A DNA stretch of 64,000 nucleotides from NCBI RefSeq assembly GCF_022965805.1, contig NC_133106.1, positions 32,849,913-32,913,912 of the forward strand, in the 5' to 3' direction. Positions 24,935-38,000 of this stretch are shown here, piece by piece (within the stretch, counting starts at the first letter, position 1; every line of letters begins with the position of its first letter). Made by a program: the position numbers and the translations under genes. The notes under the pieces were generated by a model that had not been told where the DNA came from, searched no databases, and saw only the letters and a program-made list of their open reading frames with translations. The stretch is from Primulina eburnea (taxonomy: Eukaryota; Streptophyta; Magnoliopsida; Lamiales; Gesneriaceae).

Positions 24935-26109
24935 TAGTTTGAAACATGGGCTCAGATACCACTTTAAAATTGAAGTTTAAACTCAACTCAACCCTAAAAG
25001 ATAACGGAAAAGGAGAAGATTGGCCAAATCCTTATATTCAAGTCCCACAAATTCTATCCAACATATTATCACCGGATGTGTAACAAGAGCTCGTCTTATT
25101 GACGAAACACGATATGAATAATAACATGTGATATGTAAATCAAAGTCCTAGGCAAGAACAAATTTATAGATTATAACCAATAAAAAATGTATACATGATT
25201 TCAGTCTAGTGTTCCTCCACACTTTTGTATATATATAATATTATAGTAATTTTAAGATGTTTATTTTTACGAAACCATGTGTAACATTGATAAGAGGTTC
25301 CAAAATAAAACACTCATGAACTGATTAAAGAATATTTTCTAAAAAAATAATGTTACAAATCCTGATAAAATAGTTTTTTAGTTTATTAACTTGTTAAATT
25401 CTAAATTTTGATTTCGAAACACTAATTTTTTTTTTGACGATGACCGACTTAGTATTAGACAAGTCAATTTCTCATAATGTGTATATATATGTACCTCCGC
25501 AAGAGTTACAACTTGTAGTTTACTGCTGAACCTCTGGGTTCTCTCTTCTCTATTTCTCACATACACCTTCATCCCTTGAAAAACTCATTAATTTTCACGT
25601 CACTCTCGAGCTCATCTTTGAACTGGCTTTAAATGCGTAATATTATGGAATGAGTGATTGAGTGAATGCTGATGAGCCCCATAGCCTCCGCTCCCACCTC
25701 CTATTTTGTCTCAGACTGAAAAATAATTAATCCCATCTCACAAGTGGATAAGAATTTCTTCTAATCAGATCTCCACTTCTTCAGGATTTCTACTCATACT
25801 TAATCATGTTGGCGGATTAAGGAGAATTAAGGCGGATATATTAGACTTATCCCTATGATTCATCAACTATTCTCCGCATCAACTGCACCCTTTTTCAACC
25901 CTCTCACTCCGAATTTCACTCTTCTCTATCCACAGAATCTTTGAACAAGTAGCTGCAGGGAAGTTTACACAGTTGGATAGCGCAGTTATTTCTGTTCATT
26001 TTTTCTGGATTATTTTTTTAACCGCGTGATTGTTCTTGATTCCTGAATCTTGATTGTTGACCATAATACATCACCGAGATAAGCTAGTTCTGGTTCGTTA
26101 TTAGTTATC

Positions 26110-28545
26110 ATGGATGATTTCTTAAGGGAAATAGAGGGAAAAACGGCTAATGATCCTTGTAGAAATAGAGATTTCGGAAGCACGAGATGGGTTCCAGGAC
26201 CTGTGATCGTAGGTGCCGGGCCTTCCGGCCTGGCTGCAGCTGCTTGCTTGAAAGAAAAAGGCGTTCCAACTCTAGTTCTTGAGAGATCCAACTGCATAGC
26301 TTCCTTGTGGCAACTTAAAACCTATGATCGCCTGAAACTCCATTTACCGAAGCAATTTTGCGAGCTTCCTCTCATGTCTTTCCCCCAAGATTTCCCAACC
26401 TACCCTACTAAACAACAGTTCGTCCAGTACTTAGAAGCCTATGCAAAGAGGTTCGAAATCAGTCCTATTTTCAATCAGAGGGTGGTGAGTGCTGAGTTTG
26501 ATCGGAATCTTGGGTTTTGGAGGGTGAAAACAGCGATGGCAGCAGAAGGGTCAGCAGAGGAGCAGGTGGAGTACGTGTCCCGGTGGCTGATAGTGGCGAC
26601 GGGGGAGAATGCGGAGGCGGTGGTGCCGAAAATGGAAGGCACGGAGGAGTTTGGTGGAGATGTGGTGCACACGAGTAGGTACAAGAATGGAGGAGTTTAT
26701 AAAGGGAAAAAAGTGCTTGTTGTTGGATGTGGGAACTCTGGAATGGAGGTGTGTTTGGATCTCTGCCATCATAATGCCAGCCCTTCACTTGTTGTGAGAG
26801 ATACAGTAAGATTTTTTTTAATTAACTTGTGTGTGTGTGTGATTTCAATATTTGTCATATGAATTTTTTCTTGCATTTTCTATGTTAATTGGAAAACAAA
26901 GTGTTTTTCATTTGAAAGATCTAGTTAGTTTGGAGAAAACAAGGCAAAACCCAAAATTCTTGAATATTTTTTCAGAATTTGTTTTTTATCATATGTATTG
27001 AGTAAATGAAGAATTGTTTATTTGCATGGAAAATTGACAGTATGATAATAGTGGAGTTTATGGCTTTATTGTGCGAGTGGGAGAAACTTTATTCTCAAGT
27101 TATAAAGCTAACTGTCTCAAAAGATTTTTCTTCCTCTACACACTTCTTTTTAACTTTCCCCCTTAATAAATAGAAAAAGGAAAGTGAAACCCTAATTCGT
27201 AAAATCTTGCGAATTTCATTTTTCATTTTGATATTTATTATTAATTATATTGAGTAAATGCATTAATCACATTTATAATCCGCCCATGACTCCTCTTTTA
27301 GGTGCAGAAAGGAAACAACCTCCATGTTTTCACTTTCTTGGGATTCTCAAATCTCTAGCATGCGCAACAATGTGTCAATGTTGGCTCGAGTTTTAAATAA
27401 TTTGTTCACATAATATATTACTCTCTCTTTTAGCTAGCTCAAATTAAGGGTTTTAATCAAGACGTTTAGAGATACTATAATTTTCGTGTCAATTTTACAA
27501 GTAAATCTTTCTACAGTAGTTCTTGATCATTTCTTTAATTTATGCTTTCCATAATTTATTTTTGTACATGCATTTATTTTTTTAGTTCAGAGTTCCTTAT
27601 TTTGTTAATGACTTTTCATTTTGCTATCATTAGGTCCACGTTCTACCACAAGAGATGCTGGGAAGATCAACTTTCGGGTTGTCCATGTGGTTGCTAAAGT
27701 GGCTACCTATTCAACTTGTCGACCATTTATTGTTGAACGTTTCATGGCTCATGCTCGGCGATACAAGCCGGTTAGGGTTGGACCGGCCTCAACTAGGCCC
27801 ACTCGAGCTAAAGAACCTAACAGGAAAGACACCGGTGTTAGACGTTGGAACCCTTGATAAGATTAAAACTGGAGACATCAAGGTACAACTCCCTTAATGA
27901 ATCATTGATTTGCTTTGCATTCGTTAAGTGGCAATTTTTAGTCCAACCAAAATCACCTTTTTTGTCCAAACAATTACAAAGAAAAAGGGTTTCTATATAT
28001 GGTTGAGACTTGAGATCTGATATGCACCGGAGATTCCATACATTACTTGATTGATTTAATTTTACCATCTTTGGTTCTGTTTTTTCAATAAAGATCTTGT
28101 GCTGATTTTTTCTTTAATGTATAGGTATTTCCCAGCATTCGGAGACTTGGACATCGATCTGTCGAATTTGTAAATGGAAGAAGAGAGAGTTTTGATGCAA
28201 TAATCCTAGCGACTGGTTATAAAAGCAATGTACCATCTTGGCTAAAGGTACTGTGAACTAATTTATCATGTAATCTATCGCTTTTGTAATTAGTACCGTG
28301 TACTCTAAAAACTAATCTATTCATCATTTGGACAGGAAAATGAAATGTTTTCAGACAAAGATGGCCTCCCAAAAAGGTCATTTCCCAATGGATGGAAAGG
28401 CGAATGTGGGCTATACGCCGTGGGGTTCACAAAACGCGGCCTTCTCGGGGCATCCATGGATGCCAAGAACATCGCAGATGACATTGGAAGTTGTTGGAAG
28501 GAAGAAGCAAAGCATCTCTCCCGGCCATTTCATGGCCATATTTAA
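26110..28545 (+). CDS. YUC6: YUCCA flavin-containing monooxygenase (auxin biosynthesis), YUC2/YUC6 type
   Basis: Four exons: 26110-26805, 27634-27882, 28125-28247, 28336-28545. All introns are phase 0 and the product is 425 aa, normal for the family. It oxidatively decarboxylates indole-3-pyruvate to indole-3-acetic acid using FAD and NADPH. Visible motifs are the FAD site GAGPSG at residues 35-40, ATGENAE at 163-169, the FMO signature [11 protein letters not shown] at 181-191 (FxGxxxHxxxY), the NADPH site GCGNSG at 206-211, and [13 protein letters not shown] in exon 3. Cys84 in KQFCELP corresponds to the cysteine linked to thiol-reductase activity in Arabidopsis YUC6. Sequence resemblance is to the YUC2/YUC6 clade. 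The choice of YUC6 is supported by the adjacent RD22-type gene, but YUC2 is not excluded by sequence alone. Confidence 0.93.
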
Positions 28546-28943
28546 TGCAAAAGAGTAATTTCTGCTGACAAGTCGACATCGTACTAGTTACTATTATAGA
28601 TTCACGTCTGATTAATGGAGAAATTTTGGGTTGGCACCAGAAGTATATTCAACATCTGGTTATGGAAGGAAATCGAAACACGGATCGATGAAGGAAGCTA
28701 GGATCGAAAATTTTTACTAGTGATCTCCATTAATGATTATGCCCACAAAAAAAATGGAGGGTTTTAGAGTGCACAAGGCTCTTTTAGGCTTGTAGTGTAT
28801 AGATGTTGTACATTGTCGATTATCCCTAATTATTAGGTACTTGACTTTTAGTTTGTAGGGTTAATTCTTGGCACATGTATGTATTGGCAGTTGGTGTGTT
28901 TAATTTGCTCCATGTTTCATTAGTGAAGAAATATATATATATA

Positions 28944-29166
28944 ATTTTGGTATCAAACTTTCCCCATCTTGTTTTATTATTCTTACATTATAAACACAAA
29001 CACAGACAACGATTAAGCAATACACGCGTCAATATATATACACAGACAACGATTCAGCAATGCACGCGTCAATATATATTCACAATGAAAAGTAAATCGA
29101 GAATTTATACATATATGTATGTATGAAAATAATAAAAACATGATGGGGAAAGTTTGGTATCAAAAT
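28944..29166. mobile_element. 223-bp element with about 45-bp inverted repeats, downstream of YUC
   Basis: The arm starting ATTTTGGTATCAAACTTTCC at 28944 is repeated in inverse complement ending at 29166, with few mismatches over about 45 bp. A transcript through it would form a long hairpin. Between the arms are two direct copies of a 40-bp unit (29001-29040 and 29041-29080) that differ at only three positions. No target duplication is clear. It lies 399 bp after the YUC stop codon. It could be a MITE, or a hairpin in the 3' flank. Confidence 0.75.
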
Positions 29167-29364
29167 GATATATGATCACTGCCTCATTTAGTGCAATTTT
29201 TATGGCTTCTGCCATTGAAATGATTACATTCTCCAGCACTAGATTTTGGACCACAAATATTAAATATAAACTGCGCATAATTGACTTTTATTAACGAAGA
29301 AAGGTATTAAATGTCTATATTATGACTAAATTCGTCGTGTCAGTGGTTGCAGGCTTGCAATACC

Positions 29365-29490
29365 TGGGGAACGGATCCCCTGCCACAGCAGAAGGGGTCC
29401 GCGGCAGCAGCACAATCAATTTTTTTTATATTTTAATCTAATTTTCTTCTAATTATTTGGCTCCCAATTATTTTATTTTATTTTATTTTA

Positions 29491-29532
<42 letters not shown>

Positions 29533-30052
29533 GTGTTACTTAGAGAGAGTGTGTCGCAACCCGTCATCGAACACGTATTATGTGGATCAAACTTGTTATT
29601 AATTTATTGTATTTAATATGTAATAAAAAAATAAAAAATTAATTTATTGTATTTTTTGTCCAAGTCTTTGAAATCGAGATTGAAACAAGCCAAAAAACTT
29701 ATGGATAAAATGATAATTTGATGAGTTATAGTTCAAATATTAAAATAAAAAATAAGAGATGAGGGTTGAAAGTTTTAGGTTGGGTATTTTTGGTTGAATA
29801 TACCGAGAAAACTGGATACAACAAAAAAATGTATAGAAGAAAAATTGACAAGATAAAAAAATTATATGTTACTCTCTCCCACAGCAAAGAAAGAAAAAAA
29901 AGATTAAAAATAAATGAAATAAAAACCTGAAAATAAAAATATATATGAAAATATTTTTAAAAAAAACAAACAAAAAAATTTTGATTTTGCGTACGTGGAG
30001 TACGTTTTACTCCACAGAACCCATTGCTGTGGGGATCCCCACAGCAGGGATA
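29365..30052. repeat. AT-rich segment bounded by two GC-rich palindromic motifs
   Basis: At 29367-29420 GGGGAACGGATCCCC and CCACAGCAG sit in a GC-rich patch. At 30022-30052 GCTGTGGGGATCCCCACAGC forms a near-perfect palindrome. These are the only GC-rich patches for kilobases and share GGATCCCC and CACAGCAG. They could be ends of a degenerate transposable element, but no target duplication was found beyond a possible TACCT. Confidence 0.35.
29489..29533. repeat. (ATT)n microsatellite
   Basis: About 14 ATT units preceded by a TTTTA-rich tract. Confidence 0.95.
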
Positions 30053-30075
30053 CCTTCTTTAGTTATTATATATGC

Positions 30076-30079
<4 letters not shown>

Positions 30080-30171
<92 letters not shown>
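30080..30171. repeat. (AT)n microsatellite, longest in the window
   Basis: About 45 AT units. It lies close to the GC palindrome at 30022-30052. Confidence 0.97.
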
Positions 30172-30173
<2 letters not shown>

Positions 30174-30795
30174 ATGTTGTGGTACGTAGACATAAATTTT
30201 TAACATATTTGTATATAGTCTACTTCAAATTTGTGCTATATACGCAAGTCCTTTGATCAGTTAGAACAAATTAATTCATTTTATTTTATGGGAAAATATT
30301 TTTTTAGCCCATTAAATTGTATAATTTTTTTGTTTTGACTAACTAAATTTTCAAATTTTGGTTTACATGTTGACATTAAATCTGACACATCATCTATCTA
30401 TTTTAGATGACACGACAACATTTTTCAAGTCATGTTTGTATTTTTAAGTGTCATATCAGTATTTTTAGTTACCATGTCAGCATGTGTATCAAAATAGTAT
30501 AAAATTATAAATTATTATATCAAAACCAAAATTTGAAAATTTGATAGATCAAAACAAAATTAGATAAGTTAATGGAAAAAATATATTTTCCCTAATTTTA
30601 TTCCTCCGTAAAAATTAGCGCACATAAATATGTAAAATACCTTTGAAACTGGCATCATAGATATCCTGATTTAATTACATGCTTTCAAATTCTTGGTCGT
30701 TGTTTTTTGAGATAAAAATATCTAGTAATTTCATTAGTCACCAATCCATTCCCAAACCCCTACCATCTATCAAACCAATGATTGAAAAGAAAAAC

Positions 30796-30798
<3 letters not shown>

Positions 30799-30884
<86 letters not shown>
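30799..30884. repeat. (AT)n microsatellite
   Basis: About 43 AT units in intergenic DNA. Confidence 0.97.
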
Positions 30885-30886
<2 letters not shown>

Positions 30887-31604
30887 CTAATATGGTGTCT
30901 TTTTTGTTTTTTTATGTGTAGAGGTCGAGTTGTCGTTCCTTAACTAGAATGAAAATTGCCTCGACGTTACCTTTCGGTTAAAGTCAAATTCTATCGAATG
31001 ATAGCCATTCAATGTGCTTTCTTCAGATTCTAATCATGTTCATAAATTAATTGAATTGTTTAAATTTCTTTGCTAGCCAGGTGTTTCTTGAATGCCATTA
31101 TTTCGACGATTAGAAGAGTATTATTTTTTTTAAAAAAAAGTCGAGAAATCTAAACAAAATGATTGTTGCAATTGTTGCATGATTGTTTTACTTCAATGTG
31201 TATGATAATTTTTAGAATCTTTCAATATTTAAACCATATAATTAAATCCAATATTCATGTAGAGTTGGTACTCGAGCTAGTTTGCGTGTGTGTGTCTATA
31301 TATATGCATGCTTTAGATCGAGCTCACATGCATGCTTTTATTTCCAAAACTAAAAACTAGTACATAACAATCATGACTACAATATGCATGCTTGTACCTT
31401 GTGAAATTATTCTCTAAACAGTAATAATTGTGTGTATCATATAAATATTATCTCGAATGTTATAATATCGTGTGATAATATTCAACGAAATAATATAACA
31501 TGTAAATAATTAAATAACACGGTGATATTTATGCACAAGTGTCACTTCAGCTATGCCTTGTAAAAAATTAATCACTAGAAAATAAATCGAGTTTACAAAA
31601 CAAT

Positions 31605-31786
31605 GGCAAAAACTTGTGTGAGACGGTCTCACGGGTCGTATTTGTGAGACGGATCTCTTATTTGGGTCACCCATGAAAAAGTATTACTTTTTACGCTAAG
31701 AGTATTACTTTTTATTATGAATATGGATATGGTTGATCCGTCTCACAGATTATGATCCGTGAGACGGTCTCACATGAGACTCACTC
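31605..31786 (+). mobile_element. 183-bp family MITE, copy H
   Basis: Forward copy of 182 bp, close to consensus: GGCAAAAACTTGTGTGAGAC at the left and ATGAGACTCACTC at the right. Perfect 9-bp target duplications CAAAACAAT at 31596-31604 and 31787-31795. With copies B, D and J it is one of the best reference copies. Confidence 0.95.
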
Positions 31787-33625
31787 CAAAACAATACTAG
31801 TGAAAGAATGAAAAATTATCTTCTTTAACAAGTCATGGAAGTAAATTGCATCTTAAAAACTCAATAACAAAAATAACCAAAACACAAATATGCAAATCTA
31901 TGTACGTAGCTGAAATCGGAGCAACAAAGCAATTCTTCAATCAACACTTTGTACTAGTGTTGTAGTCAAATATTTCCAATACGTCACGACGACATAATAA
32001 AATTACGATGCTTTGTCTTCAGAAAATTCTTTCATGTATTTATTGTGTCGCTTCTCTAGCACATTCAACCTACGCATTTGTTGTGCATCAATTATTCTTC
32101 AATATATATAGACTTGTGTTGATATTTATATATTCCTTGAATAGGTTCATACAAGATAAGGAAAATAGTTTTTCATTAGGAAACAAATTTTTTACATAGT
32201 AAAATTAAAATCTATAAATTAAGAAACTAAATATAATTCTATAATACAAAATTTTTATGCAAAATCTTATAAAAAGGAAAAAAAAAATAGCAGATAAATT
32301 TTTCTGCATGTCTCCTCTCAACTTGTAATGCAAATAAGGGCGAAAATTAAATGGATATTTCCTAAGAAATGCATATTAATTATTATATATTAAGGGAGTA
32401 AATTAAAGGCACCCGAATCCTCTAAAATCAAATACATGTATATTTGGGAAATGAATTTGAAATCTTCTAATTTCGATTATAATTTTTGGTTAACAATGAA
32501 ACAATAAAAAAAAATTAATTTCATACTTTACTTTATGCATTAATTACACAAAGTATAATGAATTTCAAATGACAATATTATTGAGTCAATTCGAAATCCA
32601 TAATAATTAACATGAAATACTATATAAATATGTAAATAGTTGATTTGAAATTTGTGATTTTGATTATCTGAAAAAACAAAAAGACATTTGAAATCGATAG
32701 TTCTCATTAAATATTTGGAGATAATGAATAATGATCTGTACCAAGAACTAACATTTTATAGTGTAAGGGAGTTGGATTTTCTATGATACTGGTTGTGGAT
32801 ATTCCTTTATACTGTACTTGGATTTCATTATATAGCTACATGACCTTCGAGGATGTATTCGAATCCAACGAGTGAATTAGATTTACATTTAGATTTAGAT
32901 TACACAAGTGTCTGCCTAGCTAGCTATATTGTCAAGCCGACGACTTCACCGTACCAGATCGACAAATTGGCCGGGAACTTGTGCTCGGCCACATCTTGTC
33001 TGGATTACGGCTCGATGCTCGAGTTCTCGACCACAATACCGAACTCATGTCGTCGAGGAGTTGGCTGAGAACCCGTAATTTTGTTGAATATGTTTACTTC
33101 TTATATGTTAAGTTTGTACATATTGTTTGTTCAATTTTCGATATCATATCACCACTTCAACAAAATAAAAAATTTAAATACTAGATGGTAAAATTCAAAA
33201 TTAATGGGAAAAAAATATTCCGGAATGAATAATTAGTTAATAATATCTATGGTGGAAGTACTCGTACTTTGACAGGAATTGATTGTAAACCACTAGTAGT
33301 GGTCCTGGTCTCTGTGTATACGATCCACAAGCTATGATGAGGCTCTGTATTTTTATTTTATTTTTTTAAATTTTTATGAAAACCAAACCAAAGATGAACC
33401 CTTTTTGCGTACCTACACATGGTGCACATGCATCAGTCCTCCATTTTTATATATACTTTTCGAAAATTCGCCTTTTCATTAATGAAATTCTTTGTGGTCC
33501 TAAAATATTTATTATCTTAGCTGCATTGATATATACCCGCGGGATAAATGAGAATTTTAGAATTACATGGATCAAAACTCAAATATAATTATTTAATTCT
33601 CAAGATATAGTATTTTTATCATTTT

Positions 33626-33629
<4 letters not shown>

Positions 33630-33690
<61 letters not shown>
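33630..33690. repeat. (AT)n microsatellite
   Basis: About 30 AT units. Confidence 0.96.
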
Positions 33691-33692
<2 letters not shown>

Positions 33693-33890
33693 GGTGCAGG
33701 AATAGTCAACACGTACCAAATCGAATGGTTAGGGAATTGTTGTTTGTCAATGGTGAATTGAATGATTGGGCTTAATTGTTGTTATCATGGTTTATTTAAA
33801 GAATATTATGTGTCATAAATGATCGTTTGCCCGATCGAGAGTACTAAAGAGTTGCCATTTTTTTGCCGGATATTAGGGTATTTACTGCAA

Positions 33891-34050
33891 GACAAAAACT
33901 TGTATAAAACGGTCTCACGGGTCGTATTTGTGATACGGATTTCTTATTTGGGTCATCCATGAAAAAGTATTACTTTTTATTTTGAATATCGGTAGGTTGA
34001 CCTGTCTCACAGATTAAGATTCGTGAGACGGTCTCACATGAGACTCACTC
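33891..34050 (+). mobile_element. 183-bp family MITE, copy I (internally deleted)
   Basis: Forward copy of 160 bp. One of the two internal GTATTACTTTTTAT repeats and the sequence between them are missing, as if removed by recombination between these direct repeats. The flanks TTTACTGCAA and TTTACGCAA are similar but differ by an indel. Confidence 0.85.
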
Positions 34051-34918
34051 TTTACGCAAAGTTGCCAAATAACCTAAGTTTTATTTATTTAATTTTCAAA
34101 TAAAACAGTCATTTTTTCCTTTCCCATTATATTTGAGTTTTCATAGCATTTTGAGTGTTTTTTTATATTCTTTTAGCTGTTTTTTTTTTCAGGAAAGAAT
34201 CTAAAGTGATTTTGTGTTGTCTAAGAATCTAAAGTGATTTTAGCACAAAACAATGGAGCAAAAGTTAGTAAAAATGAGTACATGTCCAACTAGTTTTGGA
34301 CCCAAAGCCCACCAAAGAGCACTAAGATCTACTACCCTATTGATAGGATTGTCACACCTTCTTTTGGAATTTATTTTGAAAATTGTAAATTCACATTCTA
34401 TTATATTCATAAATCACATATCAACGACGGACTTCTTGTTGTGATTTTTTTTATATAAAATAAAAGAACAAGTATTAAATGTTTGGGTACGGGAAACATG
34501 TAACTAAAATCTATCCTTTTGCTATATTAATCAGTCTATATATCTTGGCAAGATCCATACTACCCAAAAAAACTAATATATAATAACGAACTATTACATA
34601 TATCTGGTAATTGATCAACACATTGTAACACAGGAGAGGTAATTGTTATTTCATTTTGTATGTTCGAATGTGTGCGATTTTGATTTTCGATGTTGTTGAA
34701 ATTACATGAGTATTAGTCATATTTCTTTGATAAATTGAGTTTAGTCATGTATTTTTTTTAAAAAAAATTATGTCGATTTTAGTCATTTTCAACGAGAGTG
34801 CTGATGTGACACTACACACATGAGCAGCACATCGGAGTCATGTCGATAAATCTGATAGCGGATAAGACTAAAATTTGACAGCATAGAAGCTTTGAATCAT
34901 AAAGTGACATATATATAG

Positions 34919-34970
34919 AATCAAAATTGCAATAATTTTCCTAGAATCGAAATTGCAATAATTTTCCTAG
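34919..34970. repeat. 26-bp unit tandemly duplicated
   Basis: Two adjacent copies of a 26-bp unit, beginning AATCRAAATTGC and ending AATTTTCCTAG, at 34919-34944 and 34945-34970. They differ at one position, so the duplication is recent. Confidence 0.9.
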
Positions 34971-34989
34971 TTGATGATATATATTCCTT

Positions 34990-35066
<77 letters not shown>
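34990..35066. repeat. (GT)n-(AT)n compound microsatellite
   Basis: About nine GT units run into about 29 AT units, close to the 26-bp tandem duplication. Confidence 0.96.
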
Positions 35067-35068
<2 letters not shown>

Positions 35069-38000
35069 TGGAAGCTAATAAGATTTGATAATTGGCCCAC
35101 CAAATTCCAATGTCTTGGGGTGGTGAAGGAGATCATATCGGAGCTTCTTTATACCTAGCATAACATGCAAGAAAAGGGCAAGACATGCATGCAAGCCTAT
35201 GAAAATGACGCATCATGCAATCTTCATCGACTACCAATGTTATCAGACATGAGATTTTTCACCCTTTTTTCACCTCTCACTGTGTGTTAGAAAGAATTCT
35301 TTTTTTCTTTTTTTTTTTTTGAGAGGGACCAACGCCCTTTTGTCTTTTCAATCATATTTCTTTTCACACACCTACACATGCTCCACTAGATTCTTAAAGT
35401 GCAAAAGGCCACATATTGCATGTATGTTCGAGCCACAACTTAAAAATCTAACCAACAAAGCTCATGATGATAATAATACTAATGGTATACATTAATTATA
35501 CCAACTCAAAATTTACAGCAATTTAATATATTTTCGATTTTTAAAATAAATATGTGCAGACGAATTAATTTTGAGTAATGTTAGAGAAAAGTTATTGTAA
35601 ATATCGTTGTATGATATATTTGTTGAAACTTTTTATCAGAAAAAGAATCAACATGAAATATTCTGTACTGGATATCGTGATTGTTATGTTTGATTGAAAG
35701 TAAGCCTGGCAAATGGTGGAAAATCTATCTTTTCAAGAGTGACTTTATTTATTGCCCAATGTTGGAGATACTTATCTCTCAATATCTTCCCTTTTACTTG
35801 GAGCCTTTTTCCTTGTACCGGAAAAAATATGTAAATGGAAATGAGCCCTACATGCTTTCATTATAATTATTTTTTTTTTCAAGGTTTTTGATTTAGACAT
35901 CTCTCTGAGAATCGTGGAATCTTCAATTTTTGTCAAACTTTTAAATCAATGTGCTCATTTCCACGTTTACAAAACCATGGAATTCTTAACCAAGTCTTTG
36001 AGAAAGTGTTTTCTCATCAAAGAAAATGCAACTAAGTCATGAAACATACGTGTTTTTGTGTCAGATAAAAGGTTTGTTAAAATAATTGAATCTCGAAGTT
36101 GAGATCTCGTCTCGAATTTGGGAGTTTGTTTGCAATAAAAAAATTCACCATGGACCTTATGAAGTGTTGTTTTTCACTAGTTTGCAAGCCACAGAAAAAT
36201 TTCCAATTTGGTAAAAACATCCCACTTAGAATAATTAAAAAAGGGTAATTTGATTATCAAAAGGGGATATTTTCTTGATTTTTTTTCTTTTTTTTAATGT
36301 TACATAATATTTCAGTTTAAGGGAAGATAGTTCATGTTTGACTAACGTTAAAATGTGTACCTTGTTTGCAATAATAATGTTCGTATGACATGAAATCAAG
36401 TTTGGTTCATTTGTAACTTTAACTCTTTATTGTTTAACCATTTCTACATAGTGAAAATTGTTTTTCCGATCTTCTAAATTTGATGTTCCGTGATTTTGGT
36501 CCGATATGTTATCAAAATTGAGTTTCATTCATACATTTTTCATTTCTTGACGATTCTGGTAATTTGTTTTGCAATGTAGTCTATTTTACAATAAAAAGCT
36601 TATACTAAATGCATAAACGCCGCTTATAAAAGTTAATAAAATTTCAAAATAAATATAACACACTAAAACTAAATTTCGATTGCATGCATGAATGACCAAA
36701 ATATATTTAGATCGTTATAGTCGATCGACATAATCAATTAAAACACAGTATATTCTCCATGGTAAAAGGGAAATTTTGTAATAATAATAATAAAAAAAAA
36801 TTCATCTAACATTCGAATTTATTCCAGCCTGTATTGACCCGACCTATCTTGAATTTCTTGTTTTGTGGCAAGCATTAATTAAGACAGCTTAAGACAAACA
36901 TTTCTTTATCTTTAATAATTAATGATCATATCTTGAAGATACAATTAAAATAGATTTCTTTCTTTAATTGTGTTTAATCTCAATGAATGAAATGTCTGGA
37001 TGATATTGGTAATTTGAATAGAATAAACAAATTAAACAATTTTCAAGATTACTAAATTTAAATTATGGCTAATTTCTTGAAACTTTTGTCACAGATTTTT
37101 TTTATGGTAAACATGGAAGTTCACACGTACACATTTCTAGTCCCACTTTCATATATATATTTTTTACGTGTACGATTCCCAGAGGGGATATTCTCTACTG
37201 GAATAATTATGGATAAATATTTTAAGAGACTAAAATATTGAAATATTACTCATAAGTAAATGTTTTTTAATGATGAATTTTTTAAGGTAAAATTCAGTCC
37301 TACAAAGGCAGACTTAAAGGGTGGGTTTACATTTTTTATGGGCTCCAAGCCTCCAACTTTGGGTCTTTTTTTCTTGGACCACGAATTGTTTTATTATCTT
37401 CATACAGACAATAGGTCCATTTATTATTTATATAATGTTAAAAAATTAAAATATTTAAATTTGCATTCAAGAAACTTTGATGAATATATAAAAATATAAG
37501 TTATACTTATTCAGCCCTACCTAACAAATTTTTTGGTTTCACCCCTAAGTCCTTGTACTCAAAAATCCTAGCTACGCGAAGATCGTCAATTTGTTCTTTT
37601 TTTAACACGAACGTAAGCTTCGTGCACCTTTTTATAATTATATTTACATGACATTGATATTTTCGATAATAATCGATACATAATTAGAAATATTTGAAAC
37701 TTCCGCTTACTAGAATACTATAATTCTAGATGTTCCATATTTTCGATTAAGTGCATAATTTGTTTAAAATGTGTATAAAAATAACTTCCCAATAATTTGT
37801 ACTATTTTTTTTTAATAGTTGGGCCTAAATCTTTAAACAAAGTCCTCTGAAATTAAACCAAATTAGTTTTTCCCAATCCACGTGAAAGTGGATAACTAAA
37901 TTGCTTTGCTGGCGCAGTCCATGTGAAATAATCCAGTGGATGAACATTTTCAAGAATTTAGTGATAACCATGCATATATAACATGATAAAATGAAAGCAT

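Larger units (their letters stand above)
16800..26109. other. 9.3-kb gene-free, repeat-rich interval between the BURP and YUC genes
   Basis: The interval holds MITE copies D, E, F and G, two TAA-flanked elements, and AT arrays at 18865 and 19282. A small GC-rich patch (CACCACCACCGCCGCCGCC followed by CGGCGG) lies at about 20208-20275. No open frame here shows splice context or a recognised family. The last several hundred bases before 26110 are the YUC upstream region. Because the BURP and YUC genes point away from each other, both promoters lie in this interval. Confidence 0.65.

Noticed and set aside
26471..26797. Antisense open frames rich in Pro/Ser/His across YUC exon 1
   Set aside because: They are shadows of the YUC coding strand, without homology or splice context.
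29001..29080. Two 40-bp direct repeats that could suggest a CRISPR-like array
   Set aside because: There are only two directly adjacent copies with no spacers, in plant nuclear DNA, inside an inverted-repeat element.
29945..30921. Open frames with long Ile-Tyr repeats, also at 19143-19355 and 34921-35136
   Set aside because: They are simply (AT)n microsatellites read in frame.
32853..33068. 71-aa open frame in a GC-richer patch
   Set aside because: No family recognised, no splice or promoter context. More likely transposon-derived unique DNA.
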